The notes beneath the pieces were generated by a model. That model had not been told where the DNA came from, made no database searches, and was given only the letters and a program-made list of their open reading frames with translations. Positions 27,177 to 35,250 of a stretch of 64,000 nt of DNA are shown here, in pieces. The stretch covers positions 1 to 64,000 of the forward strand of contig CADADP010000006.1 in NCBI GenBank assembly GCA_902786725.1, given 5' to 3'. Position 1 is the first letter of the stretch. Each line of letters starts with the position of its first letter. The position numbers and the translations under genes were made by a program. Source of the DNA: an uncultured Bacteroidales bacterium (GTDB lineage: Bacteria > Bacteroidota > Bacteroidia > Bacteroidales > Muribaculaceae).

Positions 27177-28376
27177 ATGAAGACTTATCTTGTTACCGGA
27201 GCAGCCGGATTTATCGGATGTAATTTTGTGAAATACATCCTCAAGAAGTATGACAACGATGTGAAGATTATTATCCTTGATGCGCTGACATACGCAGGGA
27301 ACCTTGCTTCGATCAAAGACGAAATCGCCCGAGAGAACGTCACGTTCGTTAAAGGCGACATCGGAGATCGCGAGCTGGTGAGCGAGTTGTTGAGCAAGAA
27401 CGATGTGGACTACATCGTGAATTTCGCAGCCGAGAGCCATGTGGATAGGAGTATTACTAATCCCAAGCTATTCCTCGAGACGAATATTCTGGGCACGCAA
27501 AACATGCTCGAATGCGCTCGCCAAGCTTGGTTCACAGGCAAGGATGCAAACGGCCATAACACATACCGTGACGGGAAGAAATATCTGCAGATTTCCACCG
27601 ACGAGGTTTACGGTTCACTCACTAAAGACTTCGATGAGCCGCACCCGCTACCCATAACCGATGACATACGCAAAGTCATTGGTGGCCGAAGCGGCATTAA
27701 GACCTACGGAGTGAATTTCTTCACCGAGACCACACCAATGAGTCCACGCTCGCCCTACTCCGCTTCCAAGACCAGTGCCGACATGATAACGATGGCATAT
27801 CATGAGACCTACGGGTTGCCAATCAACATCACACGTTGCAGCAACAATTATGGCCCGTATCACTTCCCCGAGAAACTGATACCGCTAATTATCAAAAACA
27901 TACTGGCCGGTGAAAAGTTGCCGGTCTATGGCAAGGGCGAGAATGTGCGCGACTGGCTCTATGTGGAAGACCACTGCAAGGGAATCGACATGGTGTTGCG
28001 TAACGGGCGCGTTGGCGAGGTATATAACATAGGCGGATTTAACGAGGAGAGCAACATTAACATAGTGAAACTAACCATAGCCATTATAGCGCGCATAATG
28101 AAGGAAGAGCCGCAATACCAGAAGTTGCTGCAATGTAAGCCGGAAGACATCAACGAAGGCTTGATCTCCTACGTTACCGACCGGCCTGGCCACGATATGC
28201 GCTACGCAATCGACCCGTCGAAGATAGCGCGCGAGTTAGGGTGGTATCCCGAGACTCCTTTCACTGTGGGAATTGAGAAAACCATCCGCTGGAACCTCGA
28301 CAACCAAGAATGGGTGAGTAACGTAACATCGGGCGACTACCAGAAGTATTACGAAGAGATGTACGGCAACAGATGA
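27177..28376 (+). CDS. rfbB: dTDP-glucose 4,6-dehydratase
   Basis: The enzyme converts dTDP-glucose to dTDP-4-keto-6-deoxyglucose, the branch point for deoxysugars. The 399-residue protein is a short-chain dehydrogenase with the NAD-binding GAAGFIGCNFV at the N-terminus, NFAAESHVDRSI, STDEVYGSL with the active-site Thr-Asp-Glu, and the catalytic YSASK Tyr-x-x-x-Lys. It is longer than the usual 355 residues because of insertions around 125-145 and 185-200, as in other Bacteroidetes. The ATG at 27177 is chosen because the match begins there (MKTYLVTG). It is the first gene of a four-gene operon with 4-base overlaps. No rfbA-type thymidylyltransferase is nearby. Confidence 0.95.
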   Translation: MKTYLVTGAAGFIGCNFVKYILKKYDNDVKIIILDALTYAGNLASIKDEIARENVTFVKGDIGDRELVSELLSKNDVDYIVNFAAESHVDRSITNPKLFLETNILGTQNMLECARQAWFTGKDANGHNTYRDGKKYLQISTDEVYGSLTKDFDEPHPLPITDDIRKVIGGRSGIKTYGVNFFTETTPMSPRSPYSASKTSADMITMAYHETYGLPINITRCSNNYGPYHFPEKLIPLIIKNILAGEKLPVYGKGENVRDWLYVEDHCKGIDMVLRNGRVGEVYNIGGFNEESNINIVKLTIAIIARIMKEEPQYQKLLQCKPEDINEGLISYVTDRPGHDMRYAIDPSKIARELGWYPETPFTVGIEKTIRWNLDNQEWVSNVTSGDYQKYYEEMYGNR

Positions 28377-28777
28377 GCAAAGAGCCGCACATAGTGGATT
28401 TGCCTCGCATAATGGACCCACGAGGTAACTTATCGGTGATTGAGAGTGAGGACCTATTACCGTTTAAGATTGCGCGTGCTTACTGGATCTATGACGTGCC
28501 CGGAGGTATGTTCCGCAACGGGCATGCGTTCCACACACAGCAGGAGTTTATTGTGGCGCTATCGGGTAGTTTCGATGTTGTGCTTAACGACGGACGCGGT
28601 GAGCAGCGTTTTCACATGTGTCGCTCTTACTACGGATTATACGTGCCGCCACTCACTTGGCGCAAGCTCGACAACTTCTCCACCAATTCGGTGGTTTATG
28701 TTCTTTCCGACACCGAATACGATCCCGACGATTACATTGAAGACTTTGACGAATTTAAGAAATTGGTAAGCCAATGA
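28373..28777 (+). CDS. FdtA/QdtA-type sugar 3,4-ketoisomerase, copy 1 (catalytic His pair altered)
   Basis: This 134-residue cupin of the WxcM-like family should turn dTDP-4-keto-6-deoxyglucose into the 3-keto sugar. Conserved segments are RGNLSVIE, YWIYDVPGG, ALSGSFDVVLNDG, PPLTWRKLDNFS and DYIEDFDEF. Family members carry two histidines in an HAH-type motif that do the proton transfers. Here the motif is NGHAFH, with His51 kept but Phe53 in place of the second His (His54 is one position off). Activity may be changed or lost. The start overlaps rfbB by 4 bases, and the stop overlaps the second copy by 4 bases. Confidence 0.85.
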   Translation: MSKEPHIVDLPRIMDPRGNLSVIESEDLLPFKIARAYWIYDVPGGMFRNGHAFHTQQEFIVALSGSFDVVLNDGRGEQRFHMCRSYYGLYVPPLTWRKLDNFSTNSVVYVLSDTEYDPDDYIEDFDEFKKLVSQ

Positions 28778-29214
28778 ACCACCATAGCCACAGCACCTCC
28801 AGCGTGGATGAATGCCGAGTGATAGACCTCAGCAGGCATCATCACGAAAACGGAAATCTCACTGTAATAGAGAATTTCAATGAAATCCCATACGAGATAA
28901 ACCGTACTTACTACCTCTATGACATTCCCGGAGGCGAGGAGCGTGGGGGGCATTCGCATTATGAATGCCGGGAGTTTCTGGTGGCCATAAGCGGCAGTTT
29001 TGATGTCACTATCGATGACGGTCAACAGAGACGTACCGTGACGCTTAACCGGCCCTATAAGGGGCTTCTGATAACGCCCGGAATATGGCGCGTGCTGAGC
29101 AATTTCTCGTCGGGGTCGGTGTGCTTGGTACTCTCATCACACCACTATGACGAAGGAGATTATGTGCGCGATTACTCTGAGTTTAAATCACTAACATCCA
29201 ACAAAAAGCGATGA
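28774..29214 (+). CDS. FdtA/QdtA-type sugar 3,4-ketoisomerase, copy 2
   Basis: The second, diverged WxcM-like cupin has 146 residues, with a longer, His/Ser-rich N-terminus (MNHHSHSTSS). It keeps NGNLTVIE, YYLYDIPGGEERGGHSHYE with both active-site histidines (His60 and His62), AISGSFDVTIDDG, ITPGIWRVLSNFS and DYVRDYSEF. It is thus the better candidate for the working 3,4-ketoisomerase, or the two copies form a heteromeric enzyme or make C3-epimer variants. It overlaps both neighbours by 4 bases, so all four proteins are likely made at similar levels. Confidence 0.87.
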   Translation: MNHHSHSTSSVDECRVIDLSRHHHENGNLTVIENFNEIPYEINRTYYLYDIPGGEERGGHSHYECREFLVAISGSFDVTIDDGQQRRTVTLNRPYKGLLITPGIWRVLSNFSSGSVCLVLSSHHYDEGDYVRDYSEFKSLTSNKKR

Positions 29215-30338
29215 AAAGATACCCATTTCTGGATTTGGCTTTAGCAAATGCGCCATATATGGCTGAGTTGCAACAAGCCGCCTGTGATGTAATAGCCTCG
29301 GGGCGCTACTTGCGTGGCGAGCAGACCTCACTGCTGGAGAAAGAGATTGCCTCCCTTTGCGAGGTCCGGCACTGTGTATGCGTGAGCAACGGTCTGGATG
29401 CCCTGCGCCTCATTTTGCGAGCATACAAGGAAATGGGACGACTTCACGATGGCGACAAGGTAATAGTCCCGGCCAACACCTACATAGCTACGATTCTGGC
29501 TATTACAGACAACGGACTGCAGCCGAAGCTGTGTGAGCCATCGGAGCTGACGATGAATCTTAATAGCGAACCGGTAGAAGAACTTATTACTTCCGACGTT
29601 AAAGCTATAATGCCTGTTCACCTCTATGGGTCACCATGCTGGGACGAGAGGCTCAAAGAAGTAGCCACGAAGCATGGCCTGCTGATAATCGAAGACAACG
29701 CTCAAGCCATAGGGGCACGCAGCGCCTGCGACGGAATATGGGGAACGCGCGTGACCGGTGGGCTGGGACACGCCGGAGCATTAAGTTTCTACCCCACCAA
29801 GAACCTTGGCGCGCTGGGAGATGCCGGAGCAGTGGTCACTAACGACAAGGTGCTTGCCGATACCGTAAGAGCCATCGCCAATTATGGCAGCGACCGCCGA
29901 TATCATAATATTTATAAAGGACTTAACTGCCGAATCGATGAGATTCAGGCCGCAATGCTACGTGTAAAAATCACTCACCTTGATGAGGAAAATGCACGTA
30001 GAATCGCCATTGCACACATCTATGACCGGCATATCAGCCACCCACAGGTGACCAAGCCATGCATTTTTACCGCTGAGAAGCAAGTGTGGCATCAATACGT
30101 AATCAGAACTCCGCATCGCCGGGAATTTAGGGAATATCTGGCCCAAAAAGGTGTCGAGACCGATATTCACTACGCCACCCCGCCTCACAAGCAGCCATGT
30201 TACGGCCGATTCTCAGAATGCGATTTTCCCGTCACCACCCGGCTCGCTCAAGAGGTAATAAGCCTGCCCATAGCACACGTTAGCCACTCAGACGCACGCG
30301 AAATTGCACAAATAATAAGCGATTTCAAATGTAAATAA
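29211..30338 (+). CDS. DegT/DnrJ/EryC1/StrS aminotransferase (FdtB-like, 3-amino-deoxyhexose)
   Basis: This is a PLP-dependent sugar aminotransferase of 375 residues. VCVSNGLDALRLIL binds the cofactor phosphate, IIEDNAQAIGA holds the PLP-contacting Asp and Gln, and the SFYPTKNLGALGDAG loop has the Schiff-base Lys. NYGSDRRYHNIYKGLNCRIDEIQAA is also typical. Next to FdtA-type isomerases this subfamily aminates dTDP-3-keto-6-deoxyhexose to the 3-amino sugar (dTDP-Fuc3N or Qui3N). No N-acetyltransferase (FdtC/QdtC) or glycosyltransferase follows, so the final sugar and its destination (LPS, capsule or glycoprotein) are unknown. Confidence 0.92.
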   Translation: MKRYPFLDLALANAPYMAELQQAACDVIASGRYLRGEQTSLLEKEIASLCEVRHCVCVSNGLDALRLILRAYKEMGRLHDGDKVIVPANTYIATILAITDNGLQPKLCEPSELTMNLNSEPVEELITSDVKAIMPVHLYGSPCWDERLKEVATKHGLLIIEDNAQAIGARSACDGIWGTRVTGGLGHAGALSFYPTKNLGALGDAGAVVTNDKVLADTVRAIANYGSDRRYHNIYKGLNCRIDEIQAAMLRVKITHLDEENARRIAIAHIYDRHISHPQVTKPCIFTAEKQVWHQYVIRTPHRREFREYLAQKGVETDIHYATPPHKQPCYGRFSECDFPVTTRLAQEVISLPIAHVSHSDAREIAQIISDFKCK

Positions 30339-30492
30339 ATGTTTATTGGGCTTCAGCGCCATCTTTTGTAATACGCTAACATGCAGAGTATTGCACCTTA
30401 ACGCTTTCAATTGTTTATAATTTCGACTTAAAAAATTGTTAAACCGACAGATTTTTCTTGCCAAATATTATGTTTTGTAAGAAAAATGATTG
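30339..30492. other. Intergenic region after the dTDP-sugar operon
   Basis: The gap between the aminotransferase and kdsB is 370 bases. This first part is AT-rich and I see no gene or clear terminator in it. The later part holds a putative small RNA and the kdsB promoter, listed separately. Confidence 0.4.
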
Positions 30493-30500
30493 TAAATTTG
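30493..30500 (+). promoter_or_regulatory. Promoter -7 element for the putative small RNA
   Basis: TAAATTTG followed by C matches the Bacteroidetes -7 consensus. A TTTG that could act as the -33 box lies at 30474-30477, at somewhat short spacing. Confidence 0.55.
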
Positions 30501-30504
30501 CATC

Positions 30505-30653
30505 AGTTTTCATGGTATTAGTTTTTAAGGTTATGAAACTACGAACGTTGTGATAACGATTAATAGTTTTCATTGTTTAAGGTTTATGTTAATGGTATTA
30601 GAAGGTTAATTAGTTAAGCAATCCCCGACGTTGATGTCAGGGATTATTTTTTT
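30505..30653 (+). ncRNA. Putative small RNA or orphan leader with internal repeats
   Basis: A good -7 motif (30493-30500) and a strong hairpin-plus-T terminator (30620-30653) bound about 150 bases with no sensible reading frame. Inside are imperfect repeats: agttttcatggtattag followed by tttaaggttatg near 30505-30534, a shorter agttttcattg-tttaaggtttatg at 30565-30588, and atggtattag-aaggttaa at 30592-30608. The kdsB gene has its own promoter beyond the terminator, so this is not simply the kdsB leader unless transcripts read through. I do not recognise a known RNA family. Confidence 0.45.
30620..30653 (+). terminator. Strong intrinsic terminator before kdsB
   Basis: Stem aatccc/gggatt (30620-30625 and 30640-30645) is extended after one mismatch by gac/gtc and a G-U pair around loop ttga, and is followed by a seven-T run at 30647-30653. 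Confidence 0.75.
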
Positions 30654-30670
30654 GTATCAATCCTAATTAT

Positions 30671-30678
30671 TACCTTTG
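30671..30678 (+). promoter_or_regulatory. Promoter -7 element for kdsB
   Basis: TACCTTTG is a consensus match 31 bases before the kdsB ATG. A possible -33 TTTG (30651-30654) coincides with the T tract of the preceding terminator. Confidence 0.6.
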
Positions 30679-30708
30679 TAAAAACAAAAAAGAACTAATA
30701 TAAAAACA

Positions 30709-31476
30709 ATGAGAAAACTTAATTTCATAGGGATAATCCCGGCAAGATACGCATCAACCCGCTTCCCCGGTAAGCCTCTGGCTATGCTGGGCGGGAAGCC
30801 GGTGATAGAGCACGTTTGGGCTCAAGTAAGTTCTGTACTGGAGCATGTGGTCGTAGCTACCGACGATGAGCGCATATCAGATGCAGTTAGCCATTTTGGC
30901 GGCAGGGCGATAATGACCGACTCCTGTCACCATAGCGGTACAGACCGCTGCTACGAGGCATACGTCAAGAATGGCGGTGCCGAAGACGTGATAATCAACA
31001 TTCAAGGCGACGAGCCATTCGTAAGTCCGGAACAGATCAGAGAAATCATGAAGTGCTTCGATGACGATAGCACCGACATTGCCACGCTTGCCAAGCCCCT
31101 CAACCCCGACGAAGGCAATTCTCGGCTACTTAGCCCCAATGTAGTGAAAGTGGTGATGGACACACGGAATAACGCCATGTATTTCTCTCGCTCTGTCATA
31201 CCATTCATCAGAAACGCTGAAGTTGAGCAGTGGCCACTCCGTCATCAATACTACACACATCTGGGCATGTATGCCTACAGGGCTAAGGTTCTGGAGCAAA
31301 TCACCCACTTGCCGCAATCTCCCCTGGAGTTAGCTGAATCTCTGGAACAACTTCGCTGGCTCGAGAATGGGATGAGAATAAAAGTGGGGATAAGTACCCA
31401 TGAGACCATAGGCATCGACACTCCCGAAGACCTGATAAAAGCAGAAGAGTATCTGCGCAGTCTTAAGAACATGTAA
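30709..31476 (+). CDS. kdsB: 3-deoxy-manno-octulosonate cytidylyltransferase (CMP-Kdo synthetase)
   Basis: The enzyme activates Kdo with CTP for the LPS inner core. The 255-residue protein has the nucleotide-binding IIPARYASTRFPGKPLA at the N-terminus, VVATDDERI, the HHSGTDRCYEA segment, NIQGDEPFVSPEQI with metal-binding Asp, and YFSRSVIPF. Family length is normal. The M16-like gene begins 5 bases after its stop. Confidence 0.97.
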   Translation: MRKLNFIGIIPARYASTRFPGKPLAMLGGKPVIEHVWAQVSSVLEHVVVATDDERISDAVSHFGGRAIMTDSCHHSGTDRCYEAYVKNGGAEDVIINIQGDEPFVSPEQIREIMKCFDDDSTDIATLAKPLNPDEGNSRLLSPNVVKVVMDTRNNAMYFSRSVIPFIRNAEVEQWPLRHQYYTHLGMYAYRAKVLEQITHLPQSPLELAESLEQLRWLENGMRIKVGISTHETIGIDTPEDLIKAEEYLRSLKNM

Positions 31477-31480
31477 TCAC

Positions 31481-32761
31481 ATGACCAACAGTTATCAAAA
31501 GCCACCTACCCGATTTTTCACCGATATCACGTTCACGCCTCCCGAGGTGGTGAAGTTGAACAACGGCATAAAGTTGCAAATAATCGGAGACGGAGAAGAT
31601 GAGGTTAACAAGCTCGCAGTGTATTTCCCCGGTGGAAGCTACGAGGAGTCGGTGCCGCTATTATCGGGAATTTCTGTCACTGCTTTATTCGAGGGGAACG
31701 ACCGCAACTCGGCTGCTGAAATAGCAGAAGCGCTTGACTTCTGTGGGGCTACTCGGCAGAGTTCCATCCATGACCATCACACAAGTGTGACACTGTCATC
31801 GCTCAATTACAATTTCGCGCAAACGTGCGAGCTTTTTTACCGCTGCACTTGCCACCCGACTTTTCCACAAAGTGGAATTGAGATAATAACCAAGCGACTG
31901 GCAAGCCAATGCAGAACCATGCTGCAAGAAGTGAGTTCGCTGGCCGATAACGAAATGTCACGACTCTATTACGGCAAGGGGCATCCACTGGCGCGTATTC
32001 CCACACCAAGCGGTATCGAGAGCATCACACACGAGGACATTGCCACTCACCATAGTTTGTTCCACTATCCTGATGAATGCCGAATCATTATCTCGGGCCA
32101 CATAACCGACAAGGAACTTAAGATTCTTGACGAGACGTTCGGCCGGTGGCAAGTGAACGGTGCGCACGGCTCCATACTGCCCGATGCCGAGCCCACGCCG
32201 GCAATAGGAAAAACAAGCATCGTCACTAAAAAAGACGCGGTACAGAATGCCATCAAACTAAGAATTCCGGCCATTCCTCGGACGCATCCACACTACATCC
32301 CCCTTCGCACATTGACGATAGCGCTTGGCGGTTATTTCGGGAGCAGACTCATGAAAAATATCCGCGAAAAGAAAGGGCTCACCTACGGCATCTCGGCTTC
32401 ACTCTCCGGACGACGAAGCGAGGGACATATCAACATTGAGACTGAATGTGATGCCACTTACACCGCACAGGTAATAGATGAGATAAAATACGAGATGGAG
32501 AGGTTGCGCAACAGCCCCATTAGGCATGATGAATTGCAGAAAGTGAAACAATTCGTTATAAGTTCGCTCACGCGCGTGCTGGACACACCCACAGCCCGTG
32601 CCGACTACGCCAGCACAGATTTCCTCTATGGCACCGGTGCCGACTACTTCAACCGTCAAGTGAAAGTAATCAGCGATATCACGCCCGACACACTGCAAGA
32701 AATGGCTCAGTTATATCTGTCACCGGACAATATGCTCTGCGTAATTGCCGGAAACATGTAG
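31481..32761 (+). CDS. M16 family peptidase-like protein without zinc motif
   Basis: This 426-residue member of the insulinase/processing-peptidase family has the two-domain M16 layout (about 25-190 and 195-420). The N-terminal zinc site HxxEH with its distant Glu is absent: where it should be, the sequence reads GISVTALFEGNDRN. The C-terminal segment SRLMKNIREKKGLTYGISASLSG with the Arg and Tyr of the R/Y pair is intact. M16B enzymes often work as pairs of one zinc subunit and one R/Y subunit; this looks like the R/Y subunit alone, and no partner is adjacent. There is no signal peptide. It is probably co-transcribed with kdsB. Confidence 0.85.
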   Translation: MTNSYQKPPTRFFTDITFTPPEVVKLNNGIKLQIIGDGEDEVNKLAVYFPGGSYEESVPLLSGISVTALFEGNDRNSAAEIAEALDFCGATRQSSIHDHHTSVTLSSLNYNFAQTCELFYRCTCHPTFPQSGIEIITKRLASQCRTMLQEVSSLADNEMSRLYYGKGHPLARIPTPSGIESITHEDIATHHSLFHYPDECRIIISGHITDKELKILDETFGRWQVNGAHGSILPDAEPTPAIGKTSIVTKKDAVQNAIKLRIPAIPRTHPHYIPLRTLTIALGGYFGSRLMKNIREKKGLTYGISASLSGRRSEGHINIETECDATYTAQVIDEIKYEMERLRNSPIRHDELQKVKQFVISSLTRVLDTPTARADYASTDFLYGTGADYFNRQVKVISDITPDTLQEMAQLYLSPDNMLCVIAGNM

Positions 32762-32805
32762 CGGAATACGAAGGCAAGATTATGCGCCAACTGTAAGCTC
32801 TCGCA

Positions 32806-34053
32806 TTACTCGTAGCGCAACGTGGTGGTGGGCTTTATGGTGGAAATTATATGCGACGGCGCTATTAGCGACACATAAGACACTACTATCACAGCCACAT
32901 TCAGCGCCGCTATAGCCCACAGATTGATACTTATAGGAACCCACGGCATATAGTAAGCCTCGGGGTTAAGCCGTATCACATGGAAATGCTGCTGAACCAA
33001 GGCCAAGCCTATTCCGAGCGCATTTCCTATCAAAAGCGCCCTGATAATGAGTTTGCCGGTCAGCAACAAAAAAATGCGCCTTACCGAAGCATTAGTAGCT
33101 CCTTGAGCCTTTATAACCCCAATAAACTTAATGCGCTCAAGAATTATCATCAGTAATGCAGCTACCAGTGTGAACATAGCCACTATTATCATTAGCGTAA
33201 GGATTATTACCACATTCATATCGAGCATTCCCAACCAAGAGAAAAACGATGTGTTGTAACTGTGTGTGTCGGCAACATTATACATAGCCGACACATCTTC
33301 CTTGTAGGCCGCAGTGGCCAGCAGGGAATATAGTTGCAGAGCATCTTGGTGCAGGTGATTAAGGTTACGCATGTTTACCGCCAGATAATTGCCGGTGTCG
33401 CGATTCCACTCGTTCACACCCTGCAACAATGAGATGTCGCACAAGATAATATTATCATCGAAAGCATCGAAGTCGGTGCTGAAAATTCCCACCACAACGG
33501 GACGGCGCACTTTCACTTTCTCGCCAATAAAATACGCGAACAGTTTATCGCCAATCGCCACCCCCAGTTCACTTGCCACTGTTTTAGAGATAATCACTTC
33601 TTGAGCGGCATTAGCGGCCGGTACTCGCCCCTGTAGCAAATGAGCCGTAAGATAAGTCCAATCATATCCCGAGTCGGCGCCCCTTAAAATCACGCCCTTG
33701 AATTCATTATCGGTCTTGAGCACAGCCGATTTCTCTGCCACCAGTGAGAAATTCCTTATTTTCTCCGAAAACACAGAGTCGGACCGAATCACATTGGAAA
33801 TTTCGGCATAATTCACAGTATTATAGAGTTTGGGGTCATCTCCCATATATGCGTCCGACACCTTGATATGGGCATCCAGATTATAGATTTTGCCGGTGAT
33901 TTCATTCTTGAATCCTGTAACAATAACGATGGAGAATATCATCACCACAACCGATAGCACAATGCCGGCAAGGGCAATGCCGAGGCTTGGGGACCCCGAG
34001 CCACCTCCCTCGCTTAAGCGAAGGCGCTTTGCTATGAACCATTCCCATTTCAT
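32806..34053 (-). CDS. ABC transporter permease of the LolC/LolE (FtsX-like) family
   Basis: This 415-residue inner-membrane protein would help release lipoproteins for transport to the outer membrane. It starts with a cytoplasmic amphipathic stretch (MKWEWFIAKRL), then one membrane segment (about 29-50), a large periplasmic domain, and three C-terminal membrane segments in the FtsX domain (about 270-410). The frame is open to 34110, but ATG 34053 matches family starts and lies 23 bases after a -7 motif. No LolD-type ATPase is adjacent, as is common in Bacteroidetes. Confidence 0.88.
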   Translation of the reverse strand: MKWEWFIAKRLRLSEGGGSGSPSLGIALAGIVLSVVVMIFSIVIVTGFKNEITGKIYNLDAHIKVSDAYMGDDPKLYNTVNYAEISNVIRSDSVFSEKIRNFSLVAEKSAVLKTDNEFKGVILRGADSGYDWTYLTAHLLQGRVPAANAAQEVIISKTVASELGVAIGDKLFAYFIGEKVKVRRPVVVGIFSTDFDAFDDNIILCDISLLQGVNEWNRDTGNYLAVNMRNLNHLHQDALQLYSLLATAAYKEDVSAMYNVADTHSYNTSFFSWLGMLDMNVVIILTLMIIVAMFTLVAALLMIILERIKFIGVIKAQGATNASVRRIFLLLTGKLIIRALLIGNALGIGLALVQQHFHVIRLNPEAYYMPWVPISINLWAIAALNVAVIVVSYVSLIAPSHIISTIKPTTTLRYE

Positions 34054-34076
34054 CGGCAAACACCGCATTTCGGGTA

Positions 34077-34084
34077 CAAAAATA
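34077..34084 (-). promoter_or_regulatory. Promoter -7 element for the LolC/E-like gene
   Basis: The minus strand reads TATTTTTG, 24 bases before ATG 34053, and supports that start. Confidence 0.5.
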
Positions 34085-34200
34085 AGAATTAAATTTGGCA
34101 TTTCGCTCACCTTGCACTAATTTTGGATAAATTAGGCTACACACAAGCACAAAAAAACGAAAAACTTCGTTTCTCATTTTTTTATGCGCTCGGTTTGCAT

Positions 34201-34208
34201 TAATTTTG
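34201..34208 (+). promoter_or_regulatory. Promoter -7 element for the membrane protein-smpB operon
   Basis: TAATTTTG followed by C is an exact consensus match, 18 bases before the ATG at 34227. Confidence 0.6.
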
Positions 34209-34226
34209 CACAATAATCCGAAACAT

Positions 34227-34790
34227 ATGAGTATTCTAAGAAACATATTACTGGTTATCGTGGCTCCAAAAATGGGTTGGGAAGAAGTGAATCGCTCCAG
34301 CTTTCCCACACAGGACCTTCTGTCCAAGGCCTTTTATCCATTACTGGCCGTGCTTGCGATTACCGAATTCACGCCCATGATATTCGACTCCACTCGTTCG
34401 CTGTCGATATCGCTTATGCTTGCCATAACATCGTTCGCGAGCTATTTCATCACGCTGTATCTAACCAGTTATCTGCTCGACGGGTTCTACCCTGAGTTAA
34501 ATCCCACTCACAGCATTAACTCGCGCCATAACGATTTCATAATCTATAGCATCATCTATCTGGTGCTACTTAAAATCATCGACAACCTCTTGCCCACCCA
34601 TTTCGCCCCACTCTACTTTCTTGTGGCATACGTGATTTTCATAATATATTGCGGTACTGAATTTGTGGGCATAGAACAGACCGACAAGAACAAGGTGTCG
34701 AAATTCGTACTGTTAACATCGGTACTGATTATTTTCACGCCGGTGCTGATTCAAATTCTACTCAAGGGTATTTTCATCCACATCAATTAA
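34227..34790 (+). CDS. Integral membrane protein, Yip1-like
   Basis: The 187-residue protein has about five hydrophobic helices (near 25-45, 50-75, 110-130, 135-152 and 160-182) and a short cytoplasmic start with PKMGWEEVNRS, typical of the Yip1/YIPF-like proteins of Bacteroidetes. Its function is unknown. The frame is open to 34206, but a start there would lie inside the promoter; ATG 34227 is preferred. smpB starts 6 bases after the stop. Confidence 0.75.
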   Translation: MSILRNILLVIVAPKMGWEEVNRSSFPTQDLLSKAFYPLLAVLAITEFTPMIFDSTRSLSISLMLAITSFASYFITLYLTSYLLDGFYPELNPTHSINSRHNDFIIYSIIYLVLLKIIDNLLPTHFAPLYFLVAYVIFIIYCGTEFVGIEQTDKNKVSKFVLLTSVLIIFTPVLIQILLKGIFIHIN

Positions 34791-34796
34791 GCATCA

Positions 34797-35246
34797 ATGT
34801 CAAGCAATATCAACATAAAAAATCGTCGCGCCACATTCGATTACGAAATAATCGAAACTTTTACTGCCGGCATGGTTCTCACCGGGACCGAGATTAAGTC
34901 GATAAGACTGGGCAAGGCGTCACTATCCGACACATTCTGCATGGTAGAGAACCGGGAACTGTGGCTCAAGAACATGTATATCGCCGAGTACTCATTCGGC
35001 TCATATAATAACCACCAGACCAACCGCGACCGGAAGCTATTGCTTAACCGCAAGGAAATCACCAAGATTGCCAAGGCCGCCTCTCAACCCGGCTTCTCTG
35101 TGATACCGCTTCGACTGTTTCTTAACGAGCGTGGCTTGGCCAAAATTGTCATATCCATCGCTCGCGGTAAGAAGCAATACGATAAGCGCCAGTCGATTAA
35201 GGAGCGCGAAGACAAGCGCAACATGAGTCGCATGATGAAAAAATAA
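34797..35246 (+). CDS. smpB: SsrA-binding protein SmpB
   Basis: SmpB binds tmRNA and delivers it to stalled ribosomes in trans-translation. The 149-residue protein begins with [32 protein letters not shown], a textbook SmpB N-terminus, and ends with the basic tail [16 protein letters not shown]...RNMSRMMKK that enters the mRNA channel. No tmRNA gene is visible in the window. It is the second gene of a run of four closely spaced plus-strand genes. Confidence 0.97.
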   Translation: MSSNINIKNRRATFDYEIIETFTAGMVLTGTEIKSIRLGKASLSDTFCMVENRELWLKNMYIAEYSFGSYNNHQTNRDRKLLLNRKEITKIAKAASQPGFSVIPLRLFLNERGLAKIVISIARGKKQYDKRQSIKEREDKRNMSRMMKK

Positions 35247-35250
35247 CTGA

